From Bacteroidales bacterium (GTDB lineage: Bacteria; Bacteroidota; Bacteroidia; Bacteroidales; F082): DNA of 44,782 bases. The position numbers and the translations under genes were made by a program. The notes beneath the pieces were generated by a model, which did no database searches, was not told the DNA's origin, and saw nothing but the letters and a program-made list of their open reading frames with translations. Of this stretch, positions 16,829 to 25,915 are shown piece after piece. The number at the start of each line of letters is the position of its first letter. The first letter of the stretch is position 1. The stretch spans positions 1 through 44,782 of the forward strand of contig JAILDR010000143.1 of NCBI GenBank assembly GCA_024689285.1, given 5' to 3'.

Positions 16829-17594
16829 CCCAGTGGAGACACGAGCCAAGATGCAGCAACAGAAAGTCTGCGCTGTACTGCCAACCTACAATAATGGCAG
16901 CACATTGCGTAATGTGCTGGAGCGTGTGCTGAACTTTTGTTCTGATGTCATCGTGGTCAACGATGGCTGCACCGACCAAACAGCTGAAATCTTGGCTTCA
17001 TTCGGAAATCGAATCACTGTGGTCAACTATGGCCGCAACAAAGGCAAGGGTTATGCATTGAAACAAGGCTTCAAGCAAGCCTTAGCTATGGGTTTTCTCT
17101 TTGCCCTCACCCTTGACACCGACGGGCAGCATTTTCCCGAAGACATTCCCTTATTTGTCGAAGCCATGGAAAAGCACCCCAACGCCTTGATTGTCGGTAG
17201 CCGCAATCTGAACCAAGAGAACATGCCTGGCGGCAACACTTTCGCCAACAAATTCTCAAATTTTTGGTTCAAGATTCAAACAGGTATTAATTTGCCCGAC
17301 ACACAGACCGGCTATCGGCTTTATCCTTTAACGCTGATGCCCAATTTTACTTTTGTCACATCACGTTACGAGGCTGAGTTGGAACTACTCGTCTTCTCCG
17401 CTTGGCTTGGCACCGAATTAGTTCCCATCAAAATCAATGTGTTCTATCCAAAGGCTGAAGAACGTGTGACGCATTTTCGACCATTTTGGGATTTTTTCCG
17501 CATTAGTGTACTGAATACCATTTTGTGTGTGCTGACAGTGTGCATTGCTTGGCCTTTGCAACTCATCCGAAAAGCTAGGAGGCGACATGAATAA
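16815..17594 (+). CDS. Family 2 glycosyltransferase (DPM1/dolichol-phosphate-mannose-like)
   Basis: GT-A fold glycosyltransferase of about 259 residues. The nucleotide-sugar binding N-terminal strand CAVLPTYNNGSTL and VIVVNDGCTDQT are present. The metal-binding acidic motif appears as LDTDGQH (near residue 98), and ESRYEAELEL-like residues follow in TSRYEAELEL. The C-terminus is hydrophobic (SVLNTILCVLTVCIAWPL), suggesting membrane association. Proteobacterial APE loci contain a GT2-type domain (ApeJ), so this enzyme may glycosylate the aryl head or a lipid anchor. The start at 16815 overlaps the dehydratase by 14 bp; a later ATG at 16848 (MQQQKVCAV) would give a shorter N-terminus. It overlaps the MMPL gene by 8 bp. 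Confidence 0.85.
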   Translation: MTPSDPVETRAKMQQQKVCAVLPTYNNGSTLRNVLERVLNFCSDVIVVNDGCTDQTAEILASFGNRITVVNYGRNKGKGYALKQGFKQALAMGFLFALTLDTDGQHFPEDIPLFVEAMEKHPNALIVGSRNLNQENMPGGNTFANKFSNFWFKIQTGINLPDTQTGYRLYPLTLMPNFTFVTSRYEAELELLVFSAWLGTELVPIKINVFYPKAEERVTHFRPFWDFFRISVLNTILCVLTVCIAWPLQLIRKARRRHE

Positions 17595-20500
17595 GTTCTT
17601 CCTTTCCATCTACGACCGTCTGTCGCACAACAAGCCATTTTCAATTGCCTTATTGCTAGTTGTCACGGCGTTGTGTGTATTTTCGGCCTTGCGATTGGAT
17701 TATAAGGAGAACATCGCTGATTTCCTGCCCACCGACCCTGAAAAGGAAAAATATACATCCGTTTACGAAGACCTTAGCAACCAAGGGCAGATTACTGTCA
17801 TCTTTGCTGCCGACACCACCAAACTTGTCGGAGACGAAGCCATCGATGCCATAATGGAAGCTATGGATGCCTTTGAGACCCAATGGAAAACTGAAGATAC
17901 AGCTTTATTGGTTAAAGACTTGCGTTGTAAGGTGGATGGTAGTCAGGTGTTTGATGCCATAGATTTCATCCGAGAAAACCAACCTTTGTTCTTGACCGAA
18001 AACGACTACCACCGCATGGATTCTTTGTTGGTTGATTCGGATTATGTAGCCACCTGTATGGGCAATATCAAGCAAACACTGTCATTGCCTACAGTCAGTT
18101 TTGTGGTCGAAGGACTGAAAGCCGACCCGCTGAATTTATATTCACCAACGCTGCAACGCCTCAATGCCTTGAATCCAACGGAAGGTTATCGTATGGAGGA
18201 CGAATACCTCTTCAACGAGTATGGCAACAAAGGCTTCGCCTTTTTTACTTCGCCGTTTTCAACTAGTGATACCAAGGGCAACGCGCAAGTTGTGGAACTT
18301 TTTAATAAAGTGGTAGAACAAATCGAGGCCTATTCTCCAGATGTGCATATCTCTGCCGTAGGTGCTCCTACCATTGCTGTCACCAATGCGCAACAAATCA
18401 AGAATGACAGTTACTTGTCCATTGTTTTGGCTGTCGTACTGATTTTTAGCATTCTCATGTTTACCATGGCCCGCAAGCGCAATTTGCTTTGGCTCGGTAT
18501 CTCTATCCTCTTTGGTTGGATTTTCGCTTTAGCGGTGATCGCTTTATTCAAATCGAGCATCTCCATCATTGTGGTGGGCATTGGCTCTGTCATTGTGGGT
18601 ATCGCGGTCAACTATCCTTTGCATTACCTTGACCACATCAAGCAGCAACCCAACAAGCGAGAGGCCTTGAAAGATGTCATCCAGCCTTTGGTCATCGGCA
18701 ACATTACTACGGTGGCAGCCTTCGCTTGTCTTGTCTTCGTAAAGGCTGAGGCTATGCGCGACTTGGGACTTTTTGGTGCTTTAATGTTGGTGGGTACCAT
18801 TCTTTTCGTGATGGTATTTCTGCCTTTGTTTGCCGTCGTTCCCAAAAAGACCAAGAAACTTTTTGTTGATGATGGCAAAGTACCTTCCGAGACGTGGCGC
18901 AAAATTAAGTTGTACGCTTTCTGGCCTTTGGTTATCATCACATTGGTACTTGCTTATTTCAGTCAAGAAACGGCTTTCGATTCCGACTTGCACAACATCA
19001 ACTATATGACTCAACAGCAGCAAAAAGATTTGGCCCTGCTGAGTGAGTCGCTACAGAAGGAAGGCAAAACCGACTTGATTTATGTCGTTTCAGAAGGCCA
19101 GACCCTACAAGAAGCCTTATCAAAGAACGAAAAAACGATGGCAGATTGCCGACATTTGTTTTCTGATAGTATTTCCGTTTTGGTTTCAGGTCCCGATGGA
19201 TTGCTGCCCTCCATAGAAAGCCAAAAGGCATCGTTAGCGCAATGGACGGCTTTTTGGGAGAAGCATCCTGAGATTGCCGAATCAGTCAAGCGCGAAGCAG
19301 TAAAAACGGGTTTTACGGAAGATGCTTTCTCGCCGTTTATAGAAGGCATCACCAAGCAATATGAACCTTTGTCTGAGACCGAAATGATGCCCTTACGCAC
19401 TTTGTGCCAAACCTATACCTTGCAACACGATTCGTTGGCAAGGGTGGTCAATTTCGTGCGAGTGCCTGTTTCGGCTGCTGAGCCTGTGAAACAGCAGCTG
19501 CGCCAAGCCTTGCCAGAAACAGACTTTGCGTTCAGTATCAGTGATGTGGGCAACAATTTGGTATCGGCATTGTCCAATGATTTCGATTACATCCTCTATG
19601 TGTGTAGCATTGTCGTGTTCTTTTTCCTATGCCTCTCATTTGGACAGTTGGAGTTGGCGCTGCTAGCCTTCCTCCCTTTGACGATAGGTTGGGCGTGGAT
19701 TTTGGGTATCATGCATTTGGGCAGCATCAAGTTCAACATCGTGAACATCATCTTAGCCACCTTTATCTTTGGACAAGGCGATGACTACACGATTTTCATT
19801 ACAGAGGGTCTGCTTTACGAGTACGCCTACGGCAAAAAGATGCTGAAAAACTATCGCAACAGCGTTATTCTCAGCGGTATCTTGATGTTCGTTGGCATCG
19901 GCACACTCATCTTTGCCAAACATCCTGCCATGCACTCGTTGGCTGAAGTGGCCATTATCGGTATGGCGACGGTGGTCTTTATGGCATGCTACCTGCCGCC
20001 AATCATCTTCAACTGGTTGACGAAGAAGAAAGGCGAACTCCGTGAAGTGCCTTTAACTCTGAAAAGACTTTTCTTCACCTTCCTGATGTTCCTGGTGATG
20101 ATCTTCTGCACCTTCATTGTTATCACGCCTTTGACTATCCTTTATAAATTCTTGATACCCGATTCGGAAAAGAAACGTTACCGTTATCACCAGATGATTG
20201 CTGTTTTCATGCGTGTGGCCATGAAACTGCTTCCTGGTGTGAAATTCAACCTCAACAATGAGGTTGGAGAAGACTTTGATAAGCCAGCTGTCATCATTGC
20301 CAACCACCAGTCGTCTCTTGATTTGGTTTGTACCATGATGTTGCATCCCAAGGTAGTGCTGTTGACTACCGATTGGGTATGGAGAGATCCATTTTATGGT
20401 ATCATCATTCGTTTTGCCGAGTATTATCCTGTTTCAGATGGATATGACAAGAATGTTGAACGATTGAAAAAATTGGTGGAACGCGGTTATTCGGTGGTGA

Positions 20501-21138
20501 TTTTCCCTGAAGGCACGCGTTCGATGACAGGTGAAATCATCCGATTCCACAAGGGCGCTTTCCAGTTGGCACAAGCCCTCAACGTAGATATCTTGCCCGT
20601 TTTTATTCATGGTGCCTACCACGCTATGCCGAAAAAGGATTTCTTTGTGCTTCGCGAGGGCAATATAGCGGTGGAGATTGGAAAACGGATGCCCGCTGAT
20701 GAAGTGAAATCCATCAATGCCCGTGCTTTGACCTCACAATTTCATCGGTATTATATAGAGCATTATGACGAAATTCGTGACGAACGGGAAAACACTGAAT
20801 ATGTACTGCCGTATGTGCGCTATAAATATATTTACAAAGGACGAGAAGTGGAGCATGAGTGTCGCCGTAACCTGACACGTATTCGCGCACATGCAGCCGA
20901 AATCAACGCCTTGGGTTATCAAAGTATCTTGATTGAAAACAGCGGCTTGGGTGAATTGGCTTGGACAATGGCTTTGGTGCATCGTCACACTCAAGTTTAT
21001 GCTGTAGAAGCCGATGAGGATAAGTATCTGATTGCCTTGAATTGCAGTTGTATCCCCGACAATTTGCATTTCGTCAAAATCGGGGAGGCTTTACCGAAAT
21101 GTGATTATACCATTGACAATCAAATGTTTTTGAAATGA
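17587..21138 (+). CDS. MMPL/RND exporter fused to a PlsC acyltransferase and a Rossmann-like tail
   Basis: A 1183-residue multidomain membrane protein. Residues 1 to about 820 form an RND/MMPL-type transporter: an N-terminal helix, a periplasmic loop, a helical bundle (about 270-460), a second loop and a second bundle (about 660-840) with the charged GQGDDYTIF motif. Residues about 880-1080 are a 1-acylglycerol-3-phosphate acyltransferase (PlsC) domain with NHQSSLD (H907, D912) and FPEGTRS (about 973-979). The last 75 or so residues (SILIENSGLGELAW, then VYAVEADEDKYLIAL) look like a degenerate SAM/Rossmann strand-loop pattern. In APE loci MMPL transporters are separate genes; here transport and acylation are joined. 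The ATG at 17587 overlaps the GT2 gene by 8 bp. Confidence 0.88.
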   Translation: MNKFFLSIYDRLSHNKPFSIALLLVVTALCVFSALRLDYKENIADFLPTDPEKEKYTSVYEDLSNQGQITVIFAADTTKLVGDEAIDAIMEAMDAFETQWKTEDTALLVKDLRCKVDGSQVFDAIDFIRENQPLFLTENDYHRMDSLLVDSDYVATCMGNIKQTLSLPTVSFVVEGLKADPLNLYSPTLQRLNALNPTEGYRMEDEYLFNEYGNKGFAFFTSPFSTSDTKGNAQVVELFNKVVEQIEAYSPDVHISAVGAPTIAVTNAQQIKNDSYLSIVLAVVLIFSILMFTMARKRNLLWLGISILFGWIFALAVIALFKSSISIIVVGIGSVIVGIAVNYPLHYLDHIKQQPNKREALKDVIQPLVIGNITTVAAFACLVFVKAEAMRDLGLFGALMLVGTILFVMVFLPLFAVVPKKTKKLFVDDGKVPSETWRKIKLYAFWPLVIITLVLAYFSQETAFDSDLHNINYMTQQQQKDLALLSESLQKEGKTDLIYVVSEGQTLQEALSKNEKTMADCRHLFSDSISVLVSGPDGLLPSIESQKASLAQWTAFWEKHPEIAESVKREAVKTGFTEDAFSPFIEGITKQYEPLSETEMMPLRTLCQTYTLQHDSLARVVNFVRVPVSAAEPVKQQLRQALPETDFAFSISDVGNNLVSALSNDFDYILYVCSIVVFFFLCLSFGQLELALLAFLPLTIGWAWILGIMHLGSIKFNIVNIILATFIFGQGDDYTIFITEGLLYEYAYGKKMLKNYRNSVILSGILMFVGIGTLIFAKHPAMHSLAEVAIIGMATVVFMACYLPPIIFNWLTKKKGELREVPLTLKRLFFTFLMFLVMIFCTFIVITPLTILYKFLIPDSEKKRYRYHQMIAVFMRVAMKLLPGVKFNLNNEVGEDFDKPAVIIANHQSSLDLVCTMMLHPKVVLLTTDWVWRDPFYGIIIRFAEYYPVSDGYDKNVERLKKLVERGYSVVIFPEGTRSMTGEIIRFHKGAFQLAQALNVDILPVFIHGAYHAMPKKDFFVLREGNIAVEIGKRMPADEVKSINARALTSQFHRYYIEHYDEIRDERENTEYVLPYVRYKYIYKGREVEHECRRNLTRIRAHAAEINALGYQSILIENSGLGELAWTMALVHRHTQVYAVEADEDKYLIALNCSCIPDNLHFVKIGEALPKCDYTIDNQMFLK

Positions 21139-24137
21139 AAAAATGCGTTATCATAGGAAGTGGTTTAGGTGGCCTGTCGACAGGAGTCATCTTGGCGAAA
21201 AATGGCTATGAAGTTACCATTTTGGAGCAGTCTCATCAAATAGGCGGTTGCCTGCAATGCTTTGAGCGCAATGGAGTTAAGTTTGAAACTGGAATGCATT
21301 TTATCGGCAGCATGGAAGATGGCCAAAGCTTGTCGAATTATTTCAAGTATTTGGAAATCCGCGACAAAATAAGCCTCAGCCGTCTTGATGACGATGCCTA
21401 TGATGTGGTGGCATTACGAGGTGAGCGATTTTCTTTTCCCTTTGGTCGCAAAGCCTTTATTGAGCGTTTTTCAGAACGGTTTCCTTCGCAAAGAAAAAAT
21501 TTGGAAAACTATTATGACCAGGTGGAAAAAGTAGCTGCTTTGTCGTCCTATTATCGTGTGGATCAAAACAATACTTCGGGTGGTTTCGTTGATGATGAAC
21601 TTCTGCTGCGAAATATCAACGATGTCATCGACCAAACCATATCCGACCCTTTGCTTCGCGATGTTTTGGTGGGCAATCTTCCACTTTATGCTGCTCAAAA
21701 GGACAAGACTTCTTTTGCCACTCATGCTTTCATTGTCAATTTCTATAACAAAAGTGCGTATCGCATCGTAGGCGGGAGTGATAGTATAGCAGAAGCCCTA
21801 CTTGAGGTGTTGACCCAATATGGAGGTCGTGTGCTGACGCGCCACAAAGTGACAAAAATCTTGGTAGAAGGCAAATACGCCACAGGTGTAATGACCGATA
21901 ATGGGACGATGTTTGCTGCTGACGTTGTCATCTCTGATATCCACCCCAGTCAAGTGATTGATTTGGTAGACGAACATACTTTCACGGCTGCTTATAAAGC
22001 GCGCGTAAGAAGCATTCCCAATACAGTCTCCATCTTCTCGCTGTATCTTCATTTCAAGGAAGGAGCAATGCCATATATGAATCATAACTTTTACAGTTAT
22101 GGCGACCATTCACCTTGGGATATTGATGGACACATAGATGCTGAATGGCCGAAAGGCTATCTCTATATGCATCACTGCTATGAAAAAGACGCGTCGTTTG
22201 CCCAAGGAGGCGTTGTCATGACTTATATGTCGGGTAAGGAACTGAGTCGATGGGAAAATACGAAAATTGGCCGAAGGGGGGCTGATTACGAGCGCCTGAA
22301 ATATGAGTTGGCAGAGCGGGTATTGGATGCGCTTGAAAAGGATTTTCCAAACATTAGAGAAACTGTGGCGGACTATTATGTAGCCACGCCTTTGACTTAT
22401 CGTGACTACACTTTAACCCCCGAAGGCTCAATGTATGGTTTAGTGAAAGACACCAGCTTAGGTGCAGCAGGTCGAGTGTCGTTCAAGACAAAAGTGCCAA
22501 ACTTGTTGCTTGTGGGACAAAACATCAACTCACACGGCATGTTGGGCGTTTTGGTCGGTTCTTTGACGGCTTGTTCGCATCTCATCGGTGAGGCAGAGGT
22601 CAAGAGGCAGATTGCCGAAGCCAACCGCAAGACGGTCCTCATCATGGGTGGCGGTCTGGGCGGACTGATAACGGGTGCTCTGTTGGCTAAAGAAAACTAT
22701 AAAGTCACTGTGCTTGAGAAGAATGCCATCATTGGCGGTGGCTTACAGACTTTTAAGCGGGAAGGTGTAAGTTTTCCTACAGGAATGCACGTTTTTGGCG
22801 GTTTTCAAGAAAACGGTACGTTACGAAAGTTATGTGAATATATAGGCATCATGGACAAACTCTCTATCCGCCAGATGGACGAAGACGCTAATGATGTTGT
22901 GATGATAGAGAAAGACCATAGTGAATACAGGTTGCCCAAAGGCCGTGAAAACTTGATAGAATATTTGTCGTCAAAGTTTCCCGAGGAAAAAGACCATCTA
23001 AAATCCTATATGGATAAACTGTACGAAGTGGCTCAAGAAGAGTATCTGTTTTCCTTGCAGGAATGGAAAAACAACCAATTCGACCACAGCGAGGAATTCA
23101 TTATGCCTTTCAACCAGCTTATGGATAGGTATATCATAAACCCGAAATTGAAGGCTCTGCTTCACTATACTGCACCTATATTCAATGGCATTGATGGGCA
23201 AACCCCCACATGTCTTCATGCCCTTACTTTTATGTCGAGTCTTGATGGCTCTTTCCAATTTGTGAATGGTAGCCAACAGATGGCCAACTTGCTTGCCGGC
23301 GTGATCGAGCAACATGATGGCCAAGTACTATCCAAAGAAGAAGTGGTTTTCATCAAAGTTGCCGACCGTAAAATCCGTGAAGTGGTTACAAGAAACGGAA
23401 ATAGATATCAAGCTGATGCTTACATTTCGGATCTTCATCCAGACGTGTTATTGAACATTATAGACAAAAAAGCATTTACTAAAGCTTTCGTTGACCGGTT
23501 GCAACAAGTCAAGGAAACTCAGTCATGTTTCAAGGTTTATGTCATTTTTAAGGAACATTCTTTCCCTTATTTGAACCAAGAGACGTATTTTGTAAGCAAT
23601 TATGATGACTTATTGCACATGGAATGCAACGATCCGGAAAAATGGCCACAAGGATTCTTCTTCGTCACCCCACCCTGCGAAAACCAGGGAAAGTATGCCA
23701 ACACTATGGTCATCAATTGCCTTATGGACTACGCTTGGGTTAAACCTTGGGAAAATACCACCGTTGGACATCGAGGAGAGGACTACGAGAAATGGAAAGC
23801 GACACAAACAGAAAAAGTTATCTCCTTAATGGAAAAGATTTATCCGCATTTTCGTGAATGCATCAAATCGGTATTTGCTTCATCTCCTTTGACCATACGT
23901 GATTATTACGGCAACAAGCAGGGGTCGATGTATGGATTCCATAGAGACTGCAACAATATGCTTCTGTCACAACTTTCGGTTTACACGAAAGTAAAAAACC
24001 TCTTCCTAACAGGCCAAAACATCATGTTTCATGGAATGTACGGCGTTTCTATGACAGCGATAGAGACAGCTGAAGCTCTTGTCGGGCACAACGAGATTGT
24101 ACGAAAAATCAACGAAATGTACGACCATACGGAATAA
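21135..24137 (+). CDS. Tandem FAD-dependent oxidoreductase (CrtI/CrtISO-like, duplicated)
   Basis: A 1000-residue protein made of two homologous flavoprotein halves, each like a phytoene desaturase/carotenoid isomerase. The first FAD loop IGSGLGGLSTG is at the extreme N-terminus and the second, MGGGLGGLITG, begins near residue 501. Both halves share GGxLQxF, TGMHxxG, ISDxHP and LTGQNI/LVGQNI motifs near equivalent positions. Enzymes of this type desaturate or isomerise conjugated polyenes, which fits the final stages of aryl-polyene formation. The start overlaps the exporter stop as ATGA and it is the last gene of the operon. Whether both halves are active is not known; both FAD loops look intact. 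Confidence 0.9.
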   Translation: MKKCVIIGSGLGGLSTGVILAKNGYEVTILEQSHQIGGCLQCFERNGVKFETGMHFIGSMEDGQSLSNYFKYLEIRDKISLSRLDDDAYDVVALRGERFSFPFGRKAFIERFSERFPSQRKNLENYYDQVEKVAALSSYYRVDQNNTSGGFVDDELLLRNINDVIDQTISDPLLRDVLVGNLPLYAAQKDKTSFATHAFIVNFYNKSAYRIVGGSDSIAEALLEVLTQYGGRVLTRHKVTKILVEGKYATGVMTDNGTMFAADVVISDIHPSQVIDLVDEHTFTAAYKARVRSIPNTVSIFSLYLHFKEGAMPYMNHNFYSYGDHSPWDIDGHIDAEWPKGYLYMHHCYEKDASFAQGGVVMTYMSGKELSRWENTKIGRRGADYERLKYELAERVLDALEKDFPNIRETVADYYVATPLTYRDYTLTPEGSMYGLVKDTSLGAAGRVSFKTKVPNLLLVGQNINSHGMLGVLVGSLTACSHLIGEAEVKRQIAEANRKTVLIMGGGLGGLITGALLAKENYKVTVLEKNAIIGGGLQTFKREGVSFPTGMHVFGGFQENGTLRKLCEYIGIMDKLSIRQMDEDANDVVMIEKDHSEYRLPKGRENLIEYLSSKFPEEKDHLKSYMDKLYEVAQEEYLFSLQEWKNNQFDHSEEFIMPFNQLMDRYIINPKLKALLHYTAPIFNGIDGQTPTCLHALTFMSSLDGSFQFVNGSQQMANLLAGVIEQHDGQVLSKEEVVFIKVADRKIREVVTRNGNRYQADAYISDLHPDVLLNIIDKKAFTKAFVDRLQQVKETQSCFKVYVIFKEHSFPYLNQETYFVSNYDDLLHMECNDPEKWPQGFFFVTPPCENQGKYANTMVINCLMDYAWVKPWENTTVGHRGEDYEKWKATQTEKVISLMEKIYPHFRECIKSVFASSPLTIRDYYGNKQGSMYGFHRDCNNMLLSQLSVYTKVKNLFLTGQNIMFHGMYGVSMTAIETAEALVGHNEIVRKINEMYDHTE

Positions 24138-24142
24138 TTTTA

Positions 24143-24150
24143 TACCTTTG
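24143..24150 (+). promoter_or_regulatory. Possible promoter -7 element before the radical SAM gene
   Basis: TACCTTTG at 24143-24150 matches the Bacteroidota TAnnTTTG box, in the 53-bp gap after the tandem oxidoreductase gene and 40 bp before the ATG at 24191. No convincing TTG/TTTG lies 19-21 bp upstream, so it may be weak or the gene may be read through from the upstream operon. Confidence 0.4.
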
Positions 24151-24190
24151 CACACTTAATCTGAAAATTATATTAGAATAAATTCCTGTT

Positions 24191-25519
24191 ATGGATACAA
24201 TAAAACTAAAGCTCATCTATCCCAAGTGGAACAAACTGCCTGGACAGACTACATTTAACCTACCGCCTCATGGTCCCGTTGCATTTGCGGCTACTTTACC
24301 CGAATATGTCGACATTTCATTTACCGATGAGAATGTTGAGCCTATCAATTTTGATGAAGAATGTGACCTTGTAGCATTATCAATGATGCTCACTACACAG
24401 GTGAAGCGTGGTTGGGCTATTGCCGAAGAATATCATCGTCGTGGTAAGAAAGTCATCGCAGGCGGTATTTCCACGATGCTTCATGCTGAAGAAATGGTCA
24501 ACCATGTTGACAGTGTTTTCCTTGGTGAATCGGAAGGACGATCAGAGCAGGTCATTGTTGACTGGAAAAACGGTTGCTTGAAAAAAATATATAACTACAT
24601 AGGTAACATGCCTGACATTGCTACGGTAGGACCTTGCCGTCGCGATCTTTACAAACGTGAGCTGTACAACCATAAGGGCGTACAGATGGTTGATCTCTTC
24701 AATGCTTCGCGCGGTTGCCGTTTCAGCTGCTATCCTTGCGCGGTGTCGTATCTCGGTGGCCGTAAGTTCCGTCCGCGTCCTGTCGACAAAGTGGTGGAAG
24801 ATATGGCGGGAATCGACAATAACCGTTTGTTTATCGTTGACAATTCCTTGGCACAAGACAAGCAATGGGAAATGGACCTCTTCCGTGCCATTGCCCCGTT
24901 GAAGAAAAAATGGATTAGCCATACCATCGAAGACGACCCTGAGGTACTCGACCTGGCCTCTAAAGCCGGTGCTTGGTACGTCTATCAAGCTGTTTACGAC
25001 ACTTCCGACTACATCAAGGAACGTGTAAAACGTTATCATGACTATGGTATTGGTGTGGAAGGCACCATTCTCTTTGGCCTTGACAACCAAACAGAGGATG
25101 ACATCAAACGCCTTATTGACTTCCTTGGCGAAATCGACCTTGACTTGGCCGAGTTCACCATCTTTGCTCCGTTCCCACACACCAAAGGTCACGACGATTT
25201 GCTGCGTCAAGGTCGTATCTTTGATTTCGATTGGGACCATTATAACGCAGGTCAGGTGGTGTATCAGCCCAAACACATGTCGCCTGAGAAACTCCAGGAT
25301 CTTTATGAATATGCTTGGAAGAGTTTTTATGCCAGCGAGACCCAAGAGGCAAAGATGTTCCGCTTGTTCTGCAACGTGGCCTTACGCGAAATGGAGGAAG
25401 GCACCTATCGTCCTCGCGATCGCAGATTGATTAACAAGTCGTTCGGACGCGATGTGGATCGCAGCAAGAGAAATGTCAATGTCAGAACTGAAAGCCAACA
25501 GTTGGTATCAAGAGATTGA
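24191..25519 (+). CDS. Cobalamin-binding-type radical SAM enzyme
   Basis: Radical SAM protein of 442 residues in the layout of the B12-binding group. The N-terminal 150 residues form a Rossmann-like domain (LPPHGPVAFAATLP, then DLVALSMMLTTQVKRGWAIAEE and KKVIAGGISTML), although the classical cobalamin DxHxxG motif is not evident. The [4Fe-4S] cluster motif is C176-x3-C180-x2-C183 in CRFSCYPC. The core barrel follows (RLFIVDNSL, GIGVEGTILFGLDNQTEDDI). Such enzymes carry out difficult methylations or rearrangements. As first gene of the second run next to the polyene operon it may tailor the pigment; the substrate is unknown. Confidence 0.85.
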   Translation: MDTIKLKLIYPKWNKLPGQTTFNLPPHGPVAFAATLPEYVDISFTDENVEPINFDEECDLVALSMMLTTQVKRGWAIAEEYHRRGKKVIAGGISTMLHAEEMVNHVDSVFLGESEGRSEQVIVDWKNGCLKKIYNYIGNMPDIATVGPCRRDLYKRELYNHKGVQMVDLFNASRGCRFSCYPCAVSYLGGRKFRPRPVDKVVEDMAGIDNNRLFIVDNSLAQDKQWEMDLFRAIAPLKKKWISHTIEDDPEVLDLASKAGAWYVYQAVYDTSDYIKERVKRYHDYGIGVEGTILFGLDNQTEDDIKRLIDFLGEIDLDLAEFTIFAPFPHTKGHDDLLRQGRIFDFDWDHYNAGQVVYQPKHMSPEKLQDLYEYAWKSFYASETQEAKMFRLFCNVALREMEEGTYRPRDRRLINKSFGRDVDRSKRNVNVRTESQQLVSRD

Positions 25520-25552
25520 ATTGTAATTATAAATTCTTAAAATCTTCGACGA

Positions 25553-25915
25553 ATGAAAGTATCACCAGAATATTACGATGAAATTTTTGTCTTTAAGGGC
25601 GAATGGGATTTGGAATCCTCTTGTGGATTGAAAATCAGGGAAGTCGATGGAAAGAAATATGTCATCGTGACGGAATTATATCAAGAAAATCCAGGCACCT
25701 CGGTGACTTATGCCAGTAAGAAACTTGCCGACCAAATTTGTGAAGCCAAAGGCTTGAAACTGGAAGACATTGTTTATTTGGAGTGCACACCCAATACCAA
25801 TTCCAAACTGTCGTTCTATGACGAAGAGTATTTCCAAGTGGATTTCTTCGCTGATATGCAACACAAATACCGACAGCTTTCCAAAGAGGAAGTGATGAAA
25901 ATCCTCAATAAGTAA
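25553..25915 (+). CDS. Small conserved-looking protein of unknown function
   Basis: No family recognised. A 120-residue soluble, acidic alpha/beta protein with no signal peptide or membrane helix. Visible pieces are an N-terminal strand-rich part (EIFVFKGEWDLESSCGL), a central TYASKKLADQICEAKGL helix and a C-terminal helix QLSKEEVMKILNK. It starts 33 bp after the radical SAM gene, and its stop shares a base with the start of the esterase gene (TAATG), so it is almost certainly co-translated. It could be a small partner of the radical SAM enzyme, but nothing in its sequence shows that. Confidence 0.7.
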   Translation: MKVSPEYYDEIFVFKGEWDLESSCGLKIREVDGKKYVIVTELYQENPGTSVTYASKKLADQICEAKGLKLEDIVYLECTPNTNSKLSFYDEEYFQVDFFADMQHKYRQLSKEEVMKILNK

